64,000 nucleotides of DNA from Brachyhypopomus gauderio (GCF_052324685.1 NC_135213.1:41846200-41910199); one strand, 5' to 3'; positions 1 to 7,450 are shown, counted from the stretch's first letter. Translations and numbers: made by a program. The notes: generated by a model not told the origin, from the letters alone.

Positions 1-94
1 CATTTGCAACTCAGAAGCAATGACACTTGTGCACTCATCATTGAGCTTGAGGAAGTCCAAGGAATTGATCTCTATGTTACTCTCGCTCCGCCGA
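1..94. repeat. Partial unit (right end of the preceding repeat)
   Basis: This is the last 94 bases of the Met-to-Ser spacer of a unit that begins outside the window. It matches the bases just before every other tRNA-Ser. It shows that the array continues to the left. Confidence 0.97.
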
Positions 95-176
95 GCTGCG
101 ATGGCCGAGAGGTTAAGGCGTTGGACTTGAAATCCAATGGGGTTTCCCCGCGCAGGTTCGACTCCTGCTTGCAGCG
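95..176 (+). tRNA. tRNA-Ser(TGA), unit 1
   Basis: An 82-base class II tRNA that reads UCN serine codons, chiefly UCA. Acceptor arms 95-101 and 169-175 pair over seven positions (one G-U), with discriminator G at 176. The anticodon stem flanks a CTTGAAA loop with TGA at 128-130. The long variable arm is GGGG-TTT-CCCC. The T arm is 152-168 with loop TTCGACT. Box A is TGGCCGAGAGG at 102-112, with A where T or C is usual. Box B, GGTTCGACTCC (155-165), is canonical. There is no intron and no encoded CCA. Upstream I see no TATA box. The first T4 on this strand is at 233-236, an unusually long 56-base trailer. It converges with tRNA-Asp at 581-652. Confidence 0.98.
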
Positions 177-200
177 TGAGTGTCTTGTTGGGCGTGTGGA

Positions 201-220
201 AAGAGAGAGTGTGCTCTCTT
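201..220 (+). promoter_or_regulatory. Hairpin in the tRNA-Ser 3' trailer
   Basis: AAGAGAG (201-207) and CTCTCTT (214-220) are perfect complements around a 6-base loop. They lie 24 bases after the mature tRNA end and 12 bases before T4. Nearly every unit has it. Units 11 and 14 lose one GA but keep the whole 7-bp stem with a 4-base loop. Unit 2 has one mismatch. A role in trailer processing or termination is inference. Confidence 0.55.
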
Positions 221-232
221 CCTGCTAGCCAG

Positions 233-236
233 TTTT
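233..236 (+). terminator. Pol III T4 terminator of tRNA-Ser (unit 1)
   Basis: First run of four T on the + strand after tRNA-Ser, 56 bases past its 3' end. It recurs at the same offset in all units, minus 2 in units 11 and 14. Weaker stops inside the pyrimidine tract at 214-222 cannot be excluded. Confidence 0.7.
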
Positions 237-244
237 AAATATGC

Positions 245-320
245 TTCTCATGCCATTTGCAACTTTGTGCTGCCAAACTTTAGCAGTCCTAACTGATCCT
301 GAAATAGTCCCAGGAATTGA
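245..320. repeat. Diverged direct repeat, right copy (downstream of tRNA-Ser)
   Basis: Begins TTCTCATGCCATTTGCAACT and ends AGTCCCAGGAATTGA. It aligns along its length, with a 1-base length difference, to the segment before the next tRNA-Ser (1970-2046), which begins TTCTCAAGCCATTTGCAACT and ends AGTCCAAGGAATTGA. The ends match almost exactly and the middle is diverged. It recurs in every unit. Confidence 0.6.
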
Positions 321-570
321 GTTACAAATGGCTGCTTCGTCGTTACAATGTGTTGGCATGGAAATGCAGTGGGGTCTCTTGCAGCGTAGAGGATTAACTT
401 GCCTCTCTAATGTGATTTGTGATGAGACCTTATGCCACCAGTGGGGAGAGCTCGCACTCACAGGTGCTTCATCCAAAGATCTTCATGCAACATAGCGATG
501 TCTTGTTTCAGGTAAAAGAAAAAGTGCCACATTCTTTCATGGCCGGTCACTGGTTGCTCCGCCTTGCGCT

Positions 571-574
571 AAAA
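571..574 (-). terminator. Pol III T4 terminator of tRNA-Asp (unit 1)
   Basis: AAAA on the + strand is TTTT on the - strand, six bases after the tRNA-Asp 3' end at 581. It has the same offset in all 33 units. Confidence 0.85.
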
Positions 575-580
575 GAGGGT

Positions 581-652
581 CTCCCCGTCGGGGAATCGAA
601 CCCCGGTCTTCCGCGTGACAGGCGGAGATACTATCCACTATACTAACGAGGA
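581..652 (-). tRNA. tRNA-Asp(GTC), unit 1
   Basis: A 72-base tRNA on the - strand, reading GAU and GAC. The 5' arm TCCTCGT (652-646) pairs with ACGGGGA, with discriminator G at 581. The loop CTGTCAC carries GTC (617-619 on the + strand). The T arm is CGGGG-TTCGATT-CCCCG. Box A is TAGTATAGTGG and box B GGTTCGATTCC. Against the common metazoan gene (from memory), the 27-43 pair is T-A instead of C-G, a paired change that keeps the anticodon stem intact. T4 follows after six bases. The gene faces tRNA-Ser and diverges from tRNA-Met. Confidence 0.98.
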
Positions 653-692
653 CACGTGCTGTGTCTCGCAGTGATGCTGAGTCAGGTGACGT
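653..692. promoter_or_regulatory. Motif cluster abutting the tRNA-Asp 5' end
   Basis: Within 40 bp upstream of tRNA-Asp lie CACGTG (653-658, the E-box core, directly at the gene's 5' end), TGCTGAGTCA (675-684, exact NF-E2/AP-1-type core) and TGACGT (687-692, CRE half site). It is present in all units except unit 4, where the first motif reads CACGTA (5951-5956). Function is unproven, and short motifs can occur by chance. Confidence 0.35.
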
Positions 693-1149
693 GCACTTGT
701 CCCCTTGATTTTAAAGTACTCTGAATCATTGTGCCTGCAAGGAGGTGGTAAAAAGAACACATTGTGGTGATATTGACTCACTGTTGCCACTCCTCTTTTA
801 CCATCGTCAGTTTGTGGACTTATGATAGGAAAAACTCAAAGAATCTTGGTGACCTACAGGTTTGATTCATCTGCCTTCCTAGTTAAGTCATGCGAACCAT
901 TTGCTGCAAAATTGGCTTTAGCTACATTGGCAATTCATTTTGTCTTTGTATTCCAGTGCATTGTACCGAACTGCAATATCCATCTTAGATCAACTGAGAT
1001 TTTGCATTTCTCTCTTTCCCACATGCAAGTTCTGAATTTCTTGGCACACATTACTGCTTTGCATCTACTAAAAGCACTCCAGAGAAAGCTTCACTTCATA
1101 CCTTCATGAGGTAGCTGTCGTTTGTACTTGTATTTTGGTGGTATTTTTG

Positions 1150-1161
1150 TTTTTTTTTTTT
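1150..1161 (+). repeat. Polymorphic T-run (unit 1, 12 T)
   Basis: A homopolymer in the Asp-Met spacer whose length varies from 9 to 13 T among units. It accounts for most of the unit-length variation. In units 5, 7 and 8 the run is 13 T and the GTTT that follows elsewhere is missing. Confidence 0.9.
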
Positions 1162-1395
1162 GTTTGTGTGCGTTGTTTGTCTACTCTTGGAACATCCTGT
1201 GATTGGTTAGGGTAGGATTAGAGTTTAATTACGTTGGCCTCAGATTCTGGTTAATTCCAGGCTTCTTGTGCTAACCTTGTTGTTTGTTAGCTGTTGTTGG
1301 CAGTAATTAGTTGCTGCAGGTGCACTTGCCGCCATGCTCCAAGGAGTGAATTGGGGGCGGATACATTTTTTCTCCAGCTTTGTTAGTTCTTCCTC

Positions 1396-1422
1396 AGCCT
1401 CGCTTCTTCTTTCCTAGCCTCG
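1396..1422 (+). repeat. AGCCTCG direct repeat at the tRNA-Met 5' end
   Basis: AGCCTCG at 1396-1402 recurs 20 bp later at 1416-1422, where it forms the first bases of tRNA-Met plus the base before it. It is present in every unit, including the two short ones. It could be chance or a slip-duplication. Confidence 0.5.
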
Positions 1423-1489
1423 TTAGCACAGTAGGTAGCGCGTCAGTCTCATAATCTGAAGGTCGTGAGTTCGACCCTCACACGGGGCA
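1417..1489 (+). tRNA. Elongator tRNA-Met(CAT), unit 1, D-stem variant
   Basis: A 73-base tRNA inserting internal methionine. The acceptor arms are GCCTCGT and ACGGGGC with discriminator A. CAT is at 1450-1452 in the loop TCTCATAA. The T arm is GTGAG-TTCGACC-CTCAC. It is an elongator rather than an initiator: it starts G1-C72 and, from memory, differs from vertebrate elongator tRNA-Met only at position 59. This copy has G12 changed to A at 1428, giving an A-C mismatch in the D stem and altering box A. No other copy has this change. T5 follows at 1498-1502. Confidence 0.95.
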
Positions 1490-1497
1490 GCAGAAGC

Positions 1498-1502
1498 TTT
1501 TT
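1498..1502 (+). terminator. Pol III T5 terminator of tRNA-Met (unit 1)
   Basis: TTTTT eight bases after the discriminator base, inside GCAGAAGCTTTTT. It is unchanged in all 32 tRNA-Met copies. Confidence 0.9.
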
Positions 1503-1711
1503 GAAAAGATTGACGAGCCCCCAAAAGATGCTCAAACGCTCTTTCCTTATTCACTCGCATGCTGAGCACACCCCCTACCTGAAAATAGTATTGGCACATG
1601 ACTCTTACAGGTCATCCCTAGTTGATTCAAGCTGTGCTTTTTCTTTTGTAAATTCGCGTGTACACAGCAAGTTGTGTTGCATCCAATTCAATTCTCTCCA
1701 CTGACCGTTCA

Positions 1712-1740
1712 GTCAATACCTTGATGGCGTCTGTATTGAC
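1712..1740. repeat. Perfect 8-bp inverted repeat
   Basis: GTCAATAC (1712-1719) and GTATTGAC (1733-1740) around a 13-base loop, in every unit. In units 12, 18 and 19-26 the inner C is T (GTCAATAT), turning the closing C-G pair into a wobble. The role is unknown. Confidence 0.5.
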
Positions 1741-1840
1741 ACCTCTACTGAGACATCAAGCTGCCTCTTTGGAGCATGTTCGCTCCCAGATCAAACTGCA
1801 GTGTCGTGGTGCCAACACAGAATAATGGACCACGTCGGAC

Positions 1841-1890
1841 ACTTTTCACTTTTGATTCTTTTTGATTCACTTTTGATGACACGCTTTTGA
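1841..1890 (+). repeat. Short imperfect TTTTGA repeats
   Basis: CACTTTTGAT occurs at 1847-1856 and again at 1868-1877, with further TTTTTGATTC and CTTTTGAA copies between and after. This looks like old slippage, fixed in all units. Confidence 0.6.
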
Positions 1891-1969
1891 ATACCTGATC
1901 ACCTGGAATTGGTACCAGCTTGAAGTTAATAGTGAGTAGACTTATGGAGATTCATTTATTTGAATTTTC

Positions 1970-2046
1970 TTCTCAAGCCATTTGCAACTCAGAAGCAATG
2001 ACACTTGTGCACTCATCATTGAGCTTGAGGAAGTCCAAGGAATTGA
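1970..2046. repeat. Diverged direct repeat, left copy (upstream of tRNA-Ser)
   Basis: Partner of 245-320. Together the two copies bracket tRNA-Ser, this one ending 26 bp before the gene and the other starting 68 bp after it. An ancient duplication around the Ser gene is the simplest reading. Confidence 0.6.
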
Positions 2047-2072
2047 TCTCTATGTTACTCTCGCTCCGCCGA

Positions 2073-2154
2073 GCTGCGATGGCCGAGAGGTTAAGGCGTT
2101 GGACTTGAAATCCAATGGGGTTTCCCCGTGCAGGTTCGACTCCTGCTTGCAGCG
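2073..2154 (+). tRNA. tRNA-Ser(TGA), unit 2, position-48 variant
   Basis: Consensus except C to T at 2129, between the variable arm and the T stem (conventional position 48, the partner of G15). U48 still allows a weaker tertiary pair. Anticodon 2106-2108. Its trailer hairpin also has one mismatch. Confidence 0.96.
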
Positions 2155-2558
2155 TGAGTGTCTTGTTGGGCGTGTGGAAAGAAAGAGTGTGCTCTCTTCC
2201 TGCTAGCCAGTTTTAAATATGCTTCTCATGCCATTTGCAACTTTGTGCTGCCAAACTTTAACAGTCCTAACTGATCCTGAAATAGTCCCAGGAATTGAGT
2301 TACAAATGGCTGCTTCGTCGTTACAATGTGTTGGCATGGAAATGCAGTGGGGTCTCTTGCAGCTTAGAGGATTAACTTGCCTCTCTAATGTGATTTGTGA
2401 TGAGACCTTATGCCACCAGTGGGGAGAGCTTGCACTCACAGGTGCTTCATCCAAAGATCTTCATGCAACATAGTGATGTCTTGTTTCAGGTAAAAGAAAA
2501 AGTGCCACATTCTTTCATGGCCGGTCACTGGTTGCTCCGCCTTGCGCTAAAAGAGGGT

Positions 2559-2630
2559 CTCCCCGTCGGGGAATCGAACCCCGGTCTTCCGCGTGACAGG
2601 CGGAGATACTATCCACTATACTAACGAGGA
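2559..2630 (-). tRNA. tRNA-Asp(GTC), unit 2
   Basis: Matches the array consensus. Anticodon at 2595-2597 (+ strand). Confidence 0.98.
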
Positions 2631-3044
2631 CACGTGCTGTGTCTCGCAGTGATGCTGAGTCAGGTGACGTGCACTTGTCCCCTTGATTTTAAAGTACTCT
2701 GAATCATTGTGCCTGCAAGGAGGTGGTAAAAAGAACACATTGTGGTGATATTGACTCACTGTTGCCACTCCTCTTTTACCATCGTCAGTTTGTGGACTTA
2801 TGATAGGAAAAACTCAAAGAATCTTGGTGACCTACAAGTTTGATTCATCTGCCTTCCTAGTTAAGTTATGCAAACCATTTGCTGCAAAATTGGCTTTAGC
2901 TACATTGGCAATTCATTTTGTCTTTGTATTCCAGTGCATTGTACCGAACTGCAATATCCATCTTAGATCAACTGAGATTTTGCATTTCTCTCTTTCCCAC
3001 ATGCAAGTTCTGAATTTCTTGGCACACATTACTGCTTTGCATCT

Positions 3045-3046
3045 AG
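3045..3046. other. Deletion junction, unit 2
   Basis: GCATCTA joins GTTCTTCC directly. Full units have 318 bp between these points (1068-1385 in unit 1). The two breakpoints share TA, a 2-bp microhomology. The T-run is lost, and tRNA-Asp and tRNA-Met come within 446 bp. Confidence 0.95.
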
Positions 3047-3076
3047 TTCTTCCTCAGCCTCGCTTCTTCTTTCCTA

Positions 3077-3149
3077 GCCTCGTTAGCGCAGTAGGTAGCG
3101 CGTCAGTCTCATAATCTGAAGGTCGTGAGTTCGACCCTCACACGGGGTA
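3077..3149 (+). tRNA. Elongator tRNA-Met(CAT), unit 2, acceptor variant
   Basis: Anticodon 3110-3112. C72 is T at 3148, so the first acceptor pair is G-U instead of G-C. Only this copy has the change. It may weaken end processing or charging. Confidence 0.95.
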
Positions 3150-3732
3150 GCAGAAGCTTTTTGAAAAGATTGACGAGCCCCCAAAAGATGCTCAAACGCT
3201 CTTTCCTTATTCACTCGCATGCTGAGCACACCCCCTACCTGAAAATAGTATTGGCACATGACTCTTACAGGTCATCCCTAGTTGATTCAAGCTGTGCTTT
3301 TTCTTTTGTAAATTCGCGTGTACACAGCAAGTTGTGTTGCATCCAATTCAATTCTCTCCACTGACCGTTCAGTCAATACCTTGATGGCGTCTGTATTGAC
3401 ACCTCTACTGAGACATCAAGCTGCCTCTTTGGAGCATGTTCGCTCCCAGATCAAACTGCAGTGTCGTGGTGCCAACACAGAATAATGGACCACGTCGGAC
3501 ACTTTTCACTTTTGATTCTTTTTGATTCACTTTTGATGACACGCTTTTGAATACCTGATCACCTGGAATTGGTACCAGCTTGAAGTTAATAGTGAGTAGA
3601 CTTAAGGAGATTCATTTATTTGAATTTTCTTCTCAAGCCATTTGCAACTCAGAAGCAATGACACTTGTGCACTCATCATTGAGCTTGAGGAAGTCCAAGG
3701 AATTGATCTCTATGTTACTCTCGCTCCGCCGA

Positions 3733-3814
3733 GCTGCGATGGCCGAGAGGTTAAGGCGTTGGACTTGAAATCCAATGGGGTTTCCCCGCGCAGGTTCGAC
3801 TCCTGCTTGCAGCG
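3733..3814 (+). tRNA. tRNA-Ser(TGA), unit 3
   Basis: Consensus over all 82 bases. Anticodon 3766-3768. Confidence 0.98.
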
Positions 3815-4218
3815 TGAGTGTCTTGTTGGGCGTGTGGAAAGAGAGAGTGTGCTCTCTTCCTGCTAGCCAGTTTTAAATATGCTTCTCATGCCATTTGCAA
3901 CTTTGTGCTGCCAAACTTTAGCAGTCCTAACTGATCCTGAAATAGTCCCAGGAATTGAGTTACAAATGGCTGCTTCGTCGTTACAATGTGTTGGCATGGA
4001 AATGCAGTGGGGTCTCTTGCAGCGTAGAGGATTAACTTGCCTCTCTAATGTGATTTGTGATGAGACCTTATGCCACCAGTGGGGAGAGCTCGCACTCACA
4101 GGTGCTTCATCCAAAGATCTTCATGCAACATAGCGATGTCTTGTTTCAGGTAAAAGAAAAAGTGCCACATTCTTTCATGGCCGGTCACTGGTTGCTCCGC
4201 CTTGCGCTAAAAGAGGGT

Positions 4219-4290
4219 CTCCCCGTCGGGGAATCGAACCCCGGTCTTCCGCGTGACAGGCGGAGATACTATCCACTATACTAACGAGGA
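4219..4290 (-). tRNA. tRNA-Asp(GTC), unit 3
   Basis: Consensus. Anticodon 4255-4257 (+ strand). Confidence 0.98.
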
Positions 4291-4704
4291 CACGTGCTGT
4301 GTCTCGCAGTGATGCTGAGTCAGGTGACGTGCACTTGTCCCCTTGATTTTAAAGTACTCTGAATCATTGTGCCTGCAAGGAGGTGGTAAAAAGAACACAT
4401 TGTGGTGATATTGACTCACTGTTGCCACTCCTCTTTTACCATCGTCAGTTTGTGGACTTATGATAGGAAAAACTCAAAGAATCTTGGTGACCTACAGGTT
4501 TGATTCATCTGCCTTCCTAGTTAAGTCATGCGAACCATTTGCTGCAAAATTGGCTTTAGCTACATTGGCAATTCATTTTGTCTTTGTATTCCAGTGCATT
4601 GTACCGAACTGCAATATCCATCTTAGATCAACTGAGATTTTGCATTTCTCTCTTTCCCACATGCAAGTTCTGAATTTCTTGGCACACATTACTGCTTTGC
4701 ATCT

Positions 4705-4706
4705 AG
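4705..4706. other. Deletion junction, unit 3
   Basis: Base-for-base the same junction as in unit 2, so the two short units share one deletion event. Confidence 0.95.
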
Positions 4707-4736
4707 TTCTTCCTCAGCCTCGCTTCTTCTTTCCTA

Positions 4737-4809
4737 GCCTCGTTAGCGCAGTAGGTAGCGCGTCAGTCTCATAATCTGAAGGTCGTTAGTTCGACCCTCA
4801 CACGGGGCA
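4737..4809 (+). tRNA. Elongator tRNA-Met(CAT), unit 3, T-stem variant
   Basis: Anticodon 4770-4772. G51 is T at 4787, giving a T-C mismatch in the middle of the T stem. Only this copy has it. Probably destabilised. Confidence 0.94.
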
Positions 4810-5392
4810 GCAGAAGCTTTTTGAAAAGATTGACGAGCCCCCAAAAGATGCTCAAACGCTCTTTCCTTATTCACTCGCATGCTGAGCACACCCCCTACCT
4901 GAAAATAGTATTGGCACATGACTCTTACAGGTCATCCCTAGTTGATTCAAGCTGTGCTTTTTCTTTTGTAAATTCGCGTGTACACAGCAAGTTGTGTTGC
5001 ATCCAATTCAATTCTCTCCACTGACCGTTCAGTCAATACCTTGATGGCGTCTGTATTGACACCTCTACTGAGACATCAAGCTGCCTCTTTGGAGCATGTT
5101 CGCTCCCAGATCAAACTGCAGTGTCGTGGTGCCAACACAGAATAATGGACCACGTCGGACACTTTTCACTTTTGATTCTTTTTGATTCACTTTTGATGAC
5201 ACGCTTTTGAATACCTGATCACCTGGAATTGGTACCAGCTTGAAGTTAATAGTGAGTAGACTTATGGAGATTCATTTATTTGAATTTTCTTCTCAAGCCA
5301 TTTGCAACTCAGAAGCAATGACACTTGTGCACTCATCATTGAGCTTGAGTAAGTCCAAGGAATTGATCTCTATGTTACTCTCGCTCCGCCGA

Positions 5393-5474
5393 GCTGCGAT
5401 GGCCGAGAGGTTAAGGCGTTGGACTTGAAATCCAATGGGGTTTCCCCGCGCAGGTTCGACTCCTGCTTGCAGCG
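5393..5474 (+). tRNA. tRNA-Ser(TGA), unit 4
   Basis: Consensus. Anticodon 5426-5428. The preceding spacer has GAGTAAG instead of GAGGAAG, also seen in units 9, 10, 12, 15 and 16. Confidence 0.98.
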
Positions 5475-5878
5475 TGAGTGTCTTGTTGGGCGTGTGGAAA
5501 GAGAGAGTGTGCTCTCTTCCTGCTAGCCAGTTTTAAATATGCTTCTCATGCCATTTGCAACTTTGTGCTGCCAAACTTTAGCAGTCCTAACTGATCCTGA
5601 AATAGTCCCAGGAATTGAGTTACAAATGGCTGCTTCGTCGTTACAATGTGTTGGCATGGAAATGCAGTGGGGTCTCTTGCAGCGTAGAGGATTAACTTGC
5701 CTCTCTAATGTGATTTGTGATGAGACCTTATGCCACCAGTGGGGAGAGCTTGCACTCACAGGTCCTTCATCCAAAGATCTTCATGCAACATAGCGATGTC
5801 TTGTTTCAGGTAAAAGAAAAAGTGCCACATTCTTTCATGGCCGGTCACTGGTTGCTCCGCCTTGCGCTAAAAGAGGGT

Positions 5879-5950
5879 CTCCCCGTCGGGGAATCGAACC
5901 CCGGTCTTCCGCGTGACAGGCGGAGATACTATCCACTATACTAACGAGGA
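5879..5950 (-). tRNA. tRNA-Asp(GTC), unit 4
   Basis: Consensus gene. Anticodon 5915-5917 (+ strand). The only copy whose abutting CACGTG is broken (CACGTA, 5951-5956). Confidence 0.98.
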
Positions 5951-6712
5951 CACGTACTGTGTCTCGCAGTGATGCTGAGTCAGGTGACGTGCACTTGTCC
6001 CCTTGATTTTAAAGTACTCTGAATCATTGTGCCTGCAAGGAGATGGTAAAAAGAACACATTGTGGTGATATTGACTCACTGTTGCCACTCCTCTTTTACC
6101 ATCGTCAGTTTGTGGACTTATGATAGGAAAAACTCAAAGAATCTTGGTGACCTACAGGTTTGATTCATCTGCCTTCCTAGTTAAGTCATGCAAACCACTT
6201 GCTCCAAAATTGGCTTTAGCTACATTGGCAATTCATTTTGTCTTCGTATTCCAGTGCATTGTACCGAACTGCAATATCCATCTTAGATCAACTGAGATTT
6301 TGCATTTCTCTCTTTCCCACATGCAAGTTCTGAATTTCTTGGCACACATTACTGCTTTGCATCTACTAAAAGCACTCCAGAGAAAGCTTCACTTCATACC
6401 TTCATGAGGTAGGTGTCGTTTGTACTTGTATTTTGGTGGTATTTTTGTTTTTTTTTTGTTTGTGTGCGTTGTTTGTCTACTCTTGGAACATCCTGTGATT
6501 GGTTAGGGTAGGATTAGAGTTTAATTACGTTGGCCTCAGATTCTGGTTAATTCCAGGCTTCTTGTGCTAACCTTGTTGTTTGTTAGCTGTTGTTGGCAGT
6601 AATTAGTTGCTGCAGGTGCACTTGCCGCCATGCTCCAAGGAGTGAATTGGGGGCGGATACATTTTTTCTCCAGCTTTGTTAGTTCTTCCTCAGCCTCGCT
6701 TCTTCTTTCCTA

Positions 6713-6785
6713 GCCTCGTTAGCGCAGTAGGTAGCGCGTCAGTCTCATAATCTGAAGGTCGTGAGTTCGACCCTCACACGGGGCA
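6713..6785 (+). tRNA. Elongator tRNA-Met(CAT), unit 4
   Basis: First copy from the left with the consensus sequence: GCGC/GCGC D stem, GTGAG/CTCAC T stem and G1-C72. Anticodon 6746-6748. Confidence 0.98.
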
Positions 6786-7368
6786 GCAGAAGCTTTTTGA
6801 AAAGATTGACGAGCCCCCAAAAGATGCTCAAACGCTCTTTCCTTATTCACTCGCATGCTGAGCACACCCCCTACCTGAAAATAGTATTGGCACATGACTC
6901 TTACAGGTCATCCCTAGTTGATTCAAGCTGTGCTTTTTCTTTTGTAAATTCGCGTGTACACAGCAAGTTGTGTTGCATCCAATTCAATTCTCTCCACTGA
7001 CCGTTCAGTCAATACCTTGTTGGCGTCTGTATTGACACCTCTACTGAGACATCAAGCTGCCTCTTTGGAGCATGTTCGCTCCCAGATCAAACTGCAGTGT
7101 CGTGGTGCCAACACAGAATAATGGACCACGTCGGACACTTTTCACTTTTGATTCTTTTTGATTCACTTTTGATGACACGCTTTTGAATACCTGATCACTT
7201 GGAATTGGTACCAGCTTGAAGTTAATAGTGAGTAGACTTATGGAGATTCATTTATTTGAATTTTCTTCTCAAGCCATTTGCAACTCAGAAGCAATGACAC
7301 TTGTGCACTCATCATTGAGCTTGAGGAAGTCCAAGGAATTGATCTCTATGTTACTCTCGCTCCGCCGA

Positions 7369-7450
7369 GCTGCGATGGCCGAGAGGTTAAGGCGTTGGAC
7401 TTGAAATCCAATGGGGTTTCCCTGCGCAGGTTCGACTCCTGCTTGCAGCG
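7369..7450 (+). tRNA. tRNA-Ser(TGA), unit 5, variable-arm variant
   Basis: C to T at 7423 turns the outer G-C pair of the variable arm into G-U. Likely tolerated. Anticodon 7402-7404. Shared with units 7 and 8. Confidence 0.97.

Larger units (their letters stand above)
177..580. other. Ser-Asp convergent spacer (unit 1)
   Basis: Holds the Ser trailer hairpin (201-220), the Ser T4 stop (233-236), one half of a diverged direct repeat (245-320) and the tRNA-Asp stop (571-574 read on the - strand). I see nothing else that looks functional. The same 404-bp spacer follows every tRNA-Ser, or 402 bp in units 11 and 14. Confidence 0.9.
653..1416. other. Asp-Met divergent spacer (unit 1)
   Basis: A 764-bp spacer between divergently transcribed tRNA-Asp and tRNA-Met. 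It contains the motif cluster at 653-692, a polymorphic T-run (1150-1161), an inverted CCAAT (ATTGG) in the stretch after the T-run, and a repeated AGCCTCG before tRNA-Met. No further tRNA or small RNA gene is recognisable. Units 2 and 3 lack 318 bp of it, corresponding to 1068-1385. Confidence 0.85.
95..2072. repeat. Unit 1, full length (1978 bp)
   Basis: Reference copy for the layout. It has a 12-base T-run at 1150-1161 and a tRNA-Met with a D-stem change. Its Ser-Asp half is nearly the same as that of unit 3. Confidence 0.97.
1490..2072. other. Met-Ser spacer (unit 1 to unit 2)
   Basis: 583 bp between the two codirectional genes. It holds the Met stop (1498-1502), an inverted repeat (1712-1740), a TTTTGA-rich stretch (1841-1890) and the left copy of the diverged direct repeat (1970-2046). 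No gene is recognised. The same 583-bp spacer precedes every tRNA-Ser. Confidence 0.85.
2073..3732. repeat. Unit 2, short form (1660 bp)
   Basis: Lacks 318 bp of the Asp-Met spacer, with the junction at 3045/3046. Its Ser-Asp half carries markers shared with units 6, 11 and 14 (CTTAGAGG and TAGTGATG). It therefore joins two haplotypes. Confidence 0.96.
3733..5392. repeat. Unit 3, short form (1660 bp)
   Basis: Same 318-bp deletion as unit 2 (junction 4705/4706), but the Ser-Asp half is of the unit 1 type. The deletion has thus been spread between different backgrounds. Confidence 0.96.
5393..7368. repeat. Unit 4 (1976 bp)
   Basis: Full length, 10-base T-run. Private spacer changes include CACGTA next to tRNA-Asp, GTCCTTCATCC near 5763 and AGGAGATGG near 6040. 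Confidence 0.97.

Noticed and set aside
95-176. tRNA-derived SINE
   Set aside because: The genes have complete, paired cloverleafs, a fixed position in every unit and Pol III stops. There is no SINE body, A-tail or target-site duplication, and the same unit is repeated in tandem rather than dispersed.
225-476. Recurring 83-codon reading frame on the - strand, and similar 62-104-codon frames on both strands of every unit
   Set aside because: They recur only because the DNA is repeated. Several run through tRNA genes, start at non-ATG codons or are cut by single neutral changes in some units, and none resembles a known protein.
647-668. Imperfect hairpin across the tRNA-Asp 5' end (CGA-GACAC with GTGTC-TCG)
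   Set aside because: It has a bulge, overlaps the acceptor stem and the E-box, and is short enough to be chance.
980-1066. Octamer-like elements (TTTTGCAT, CTTTGCAT) as a snRNA-type distal enhancer
   Set aside because: None matches ATTTGCAT exactly. I see no proximal sequence element or snRNA gene nearby.
822-1109. 95-codon frame in the Asp-Met spacer, extended to 104 codons in the short units
   Set aside because: In the short units it simply reads on into tRNA-Met. Substitutions among units change residues freely, with no sign of codon constraint.
1417-1489. Initiator tRNA-Met
   Set aside because: It starts with a G1-C72 acceptor pair instead of A1-U72 and lacks the three G-C pairs at the base of the anticodon stem that mark eukaryotic initiators.
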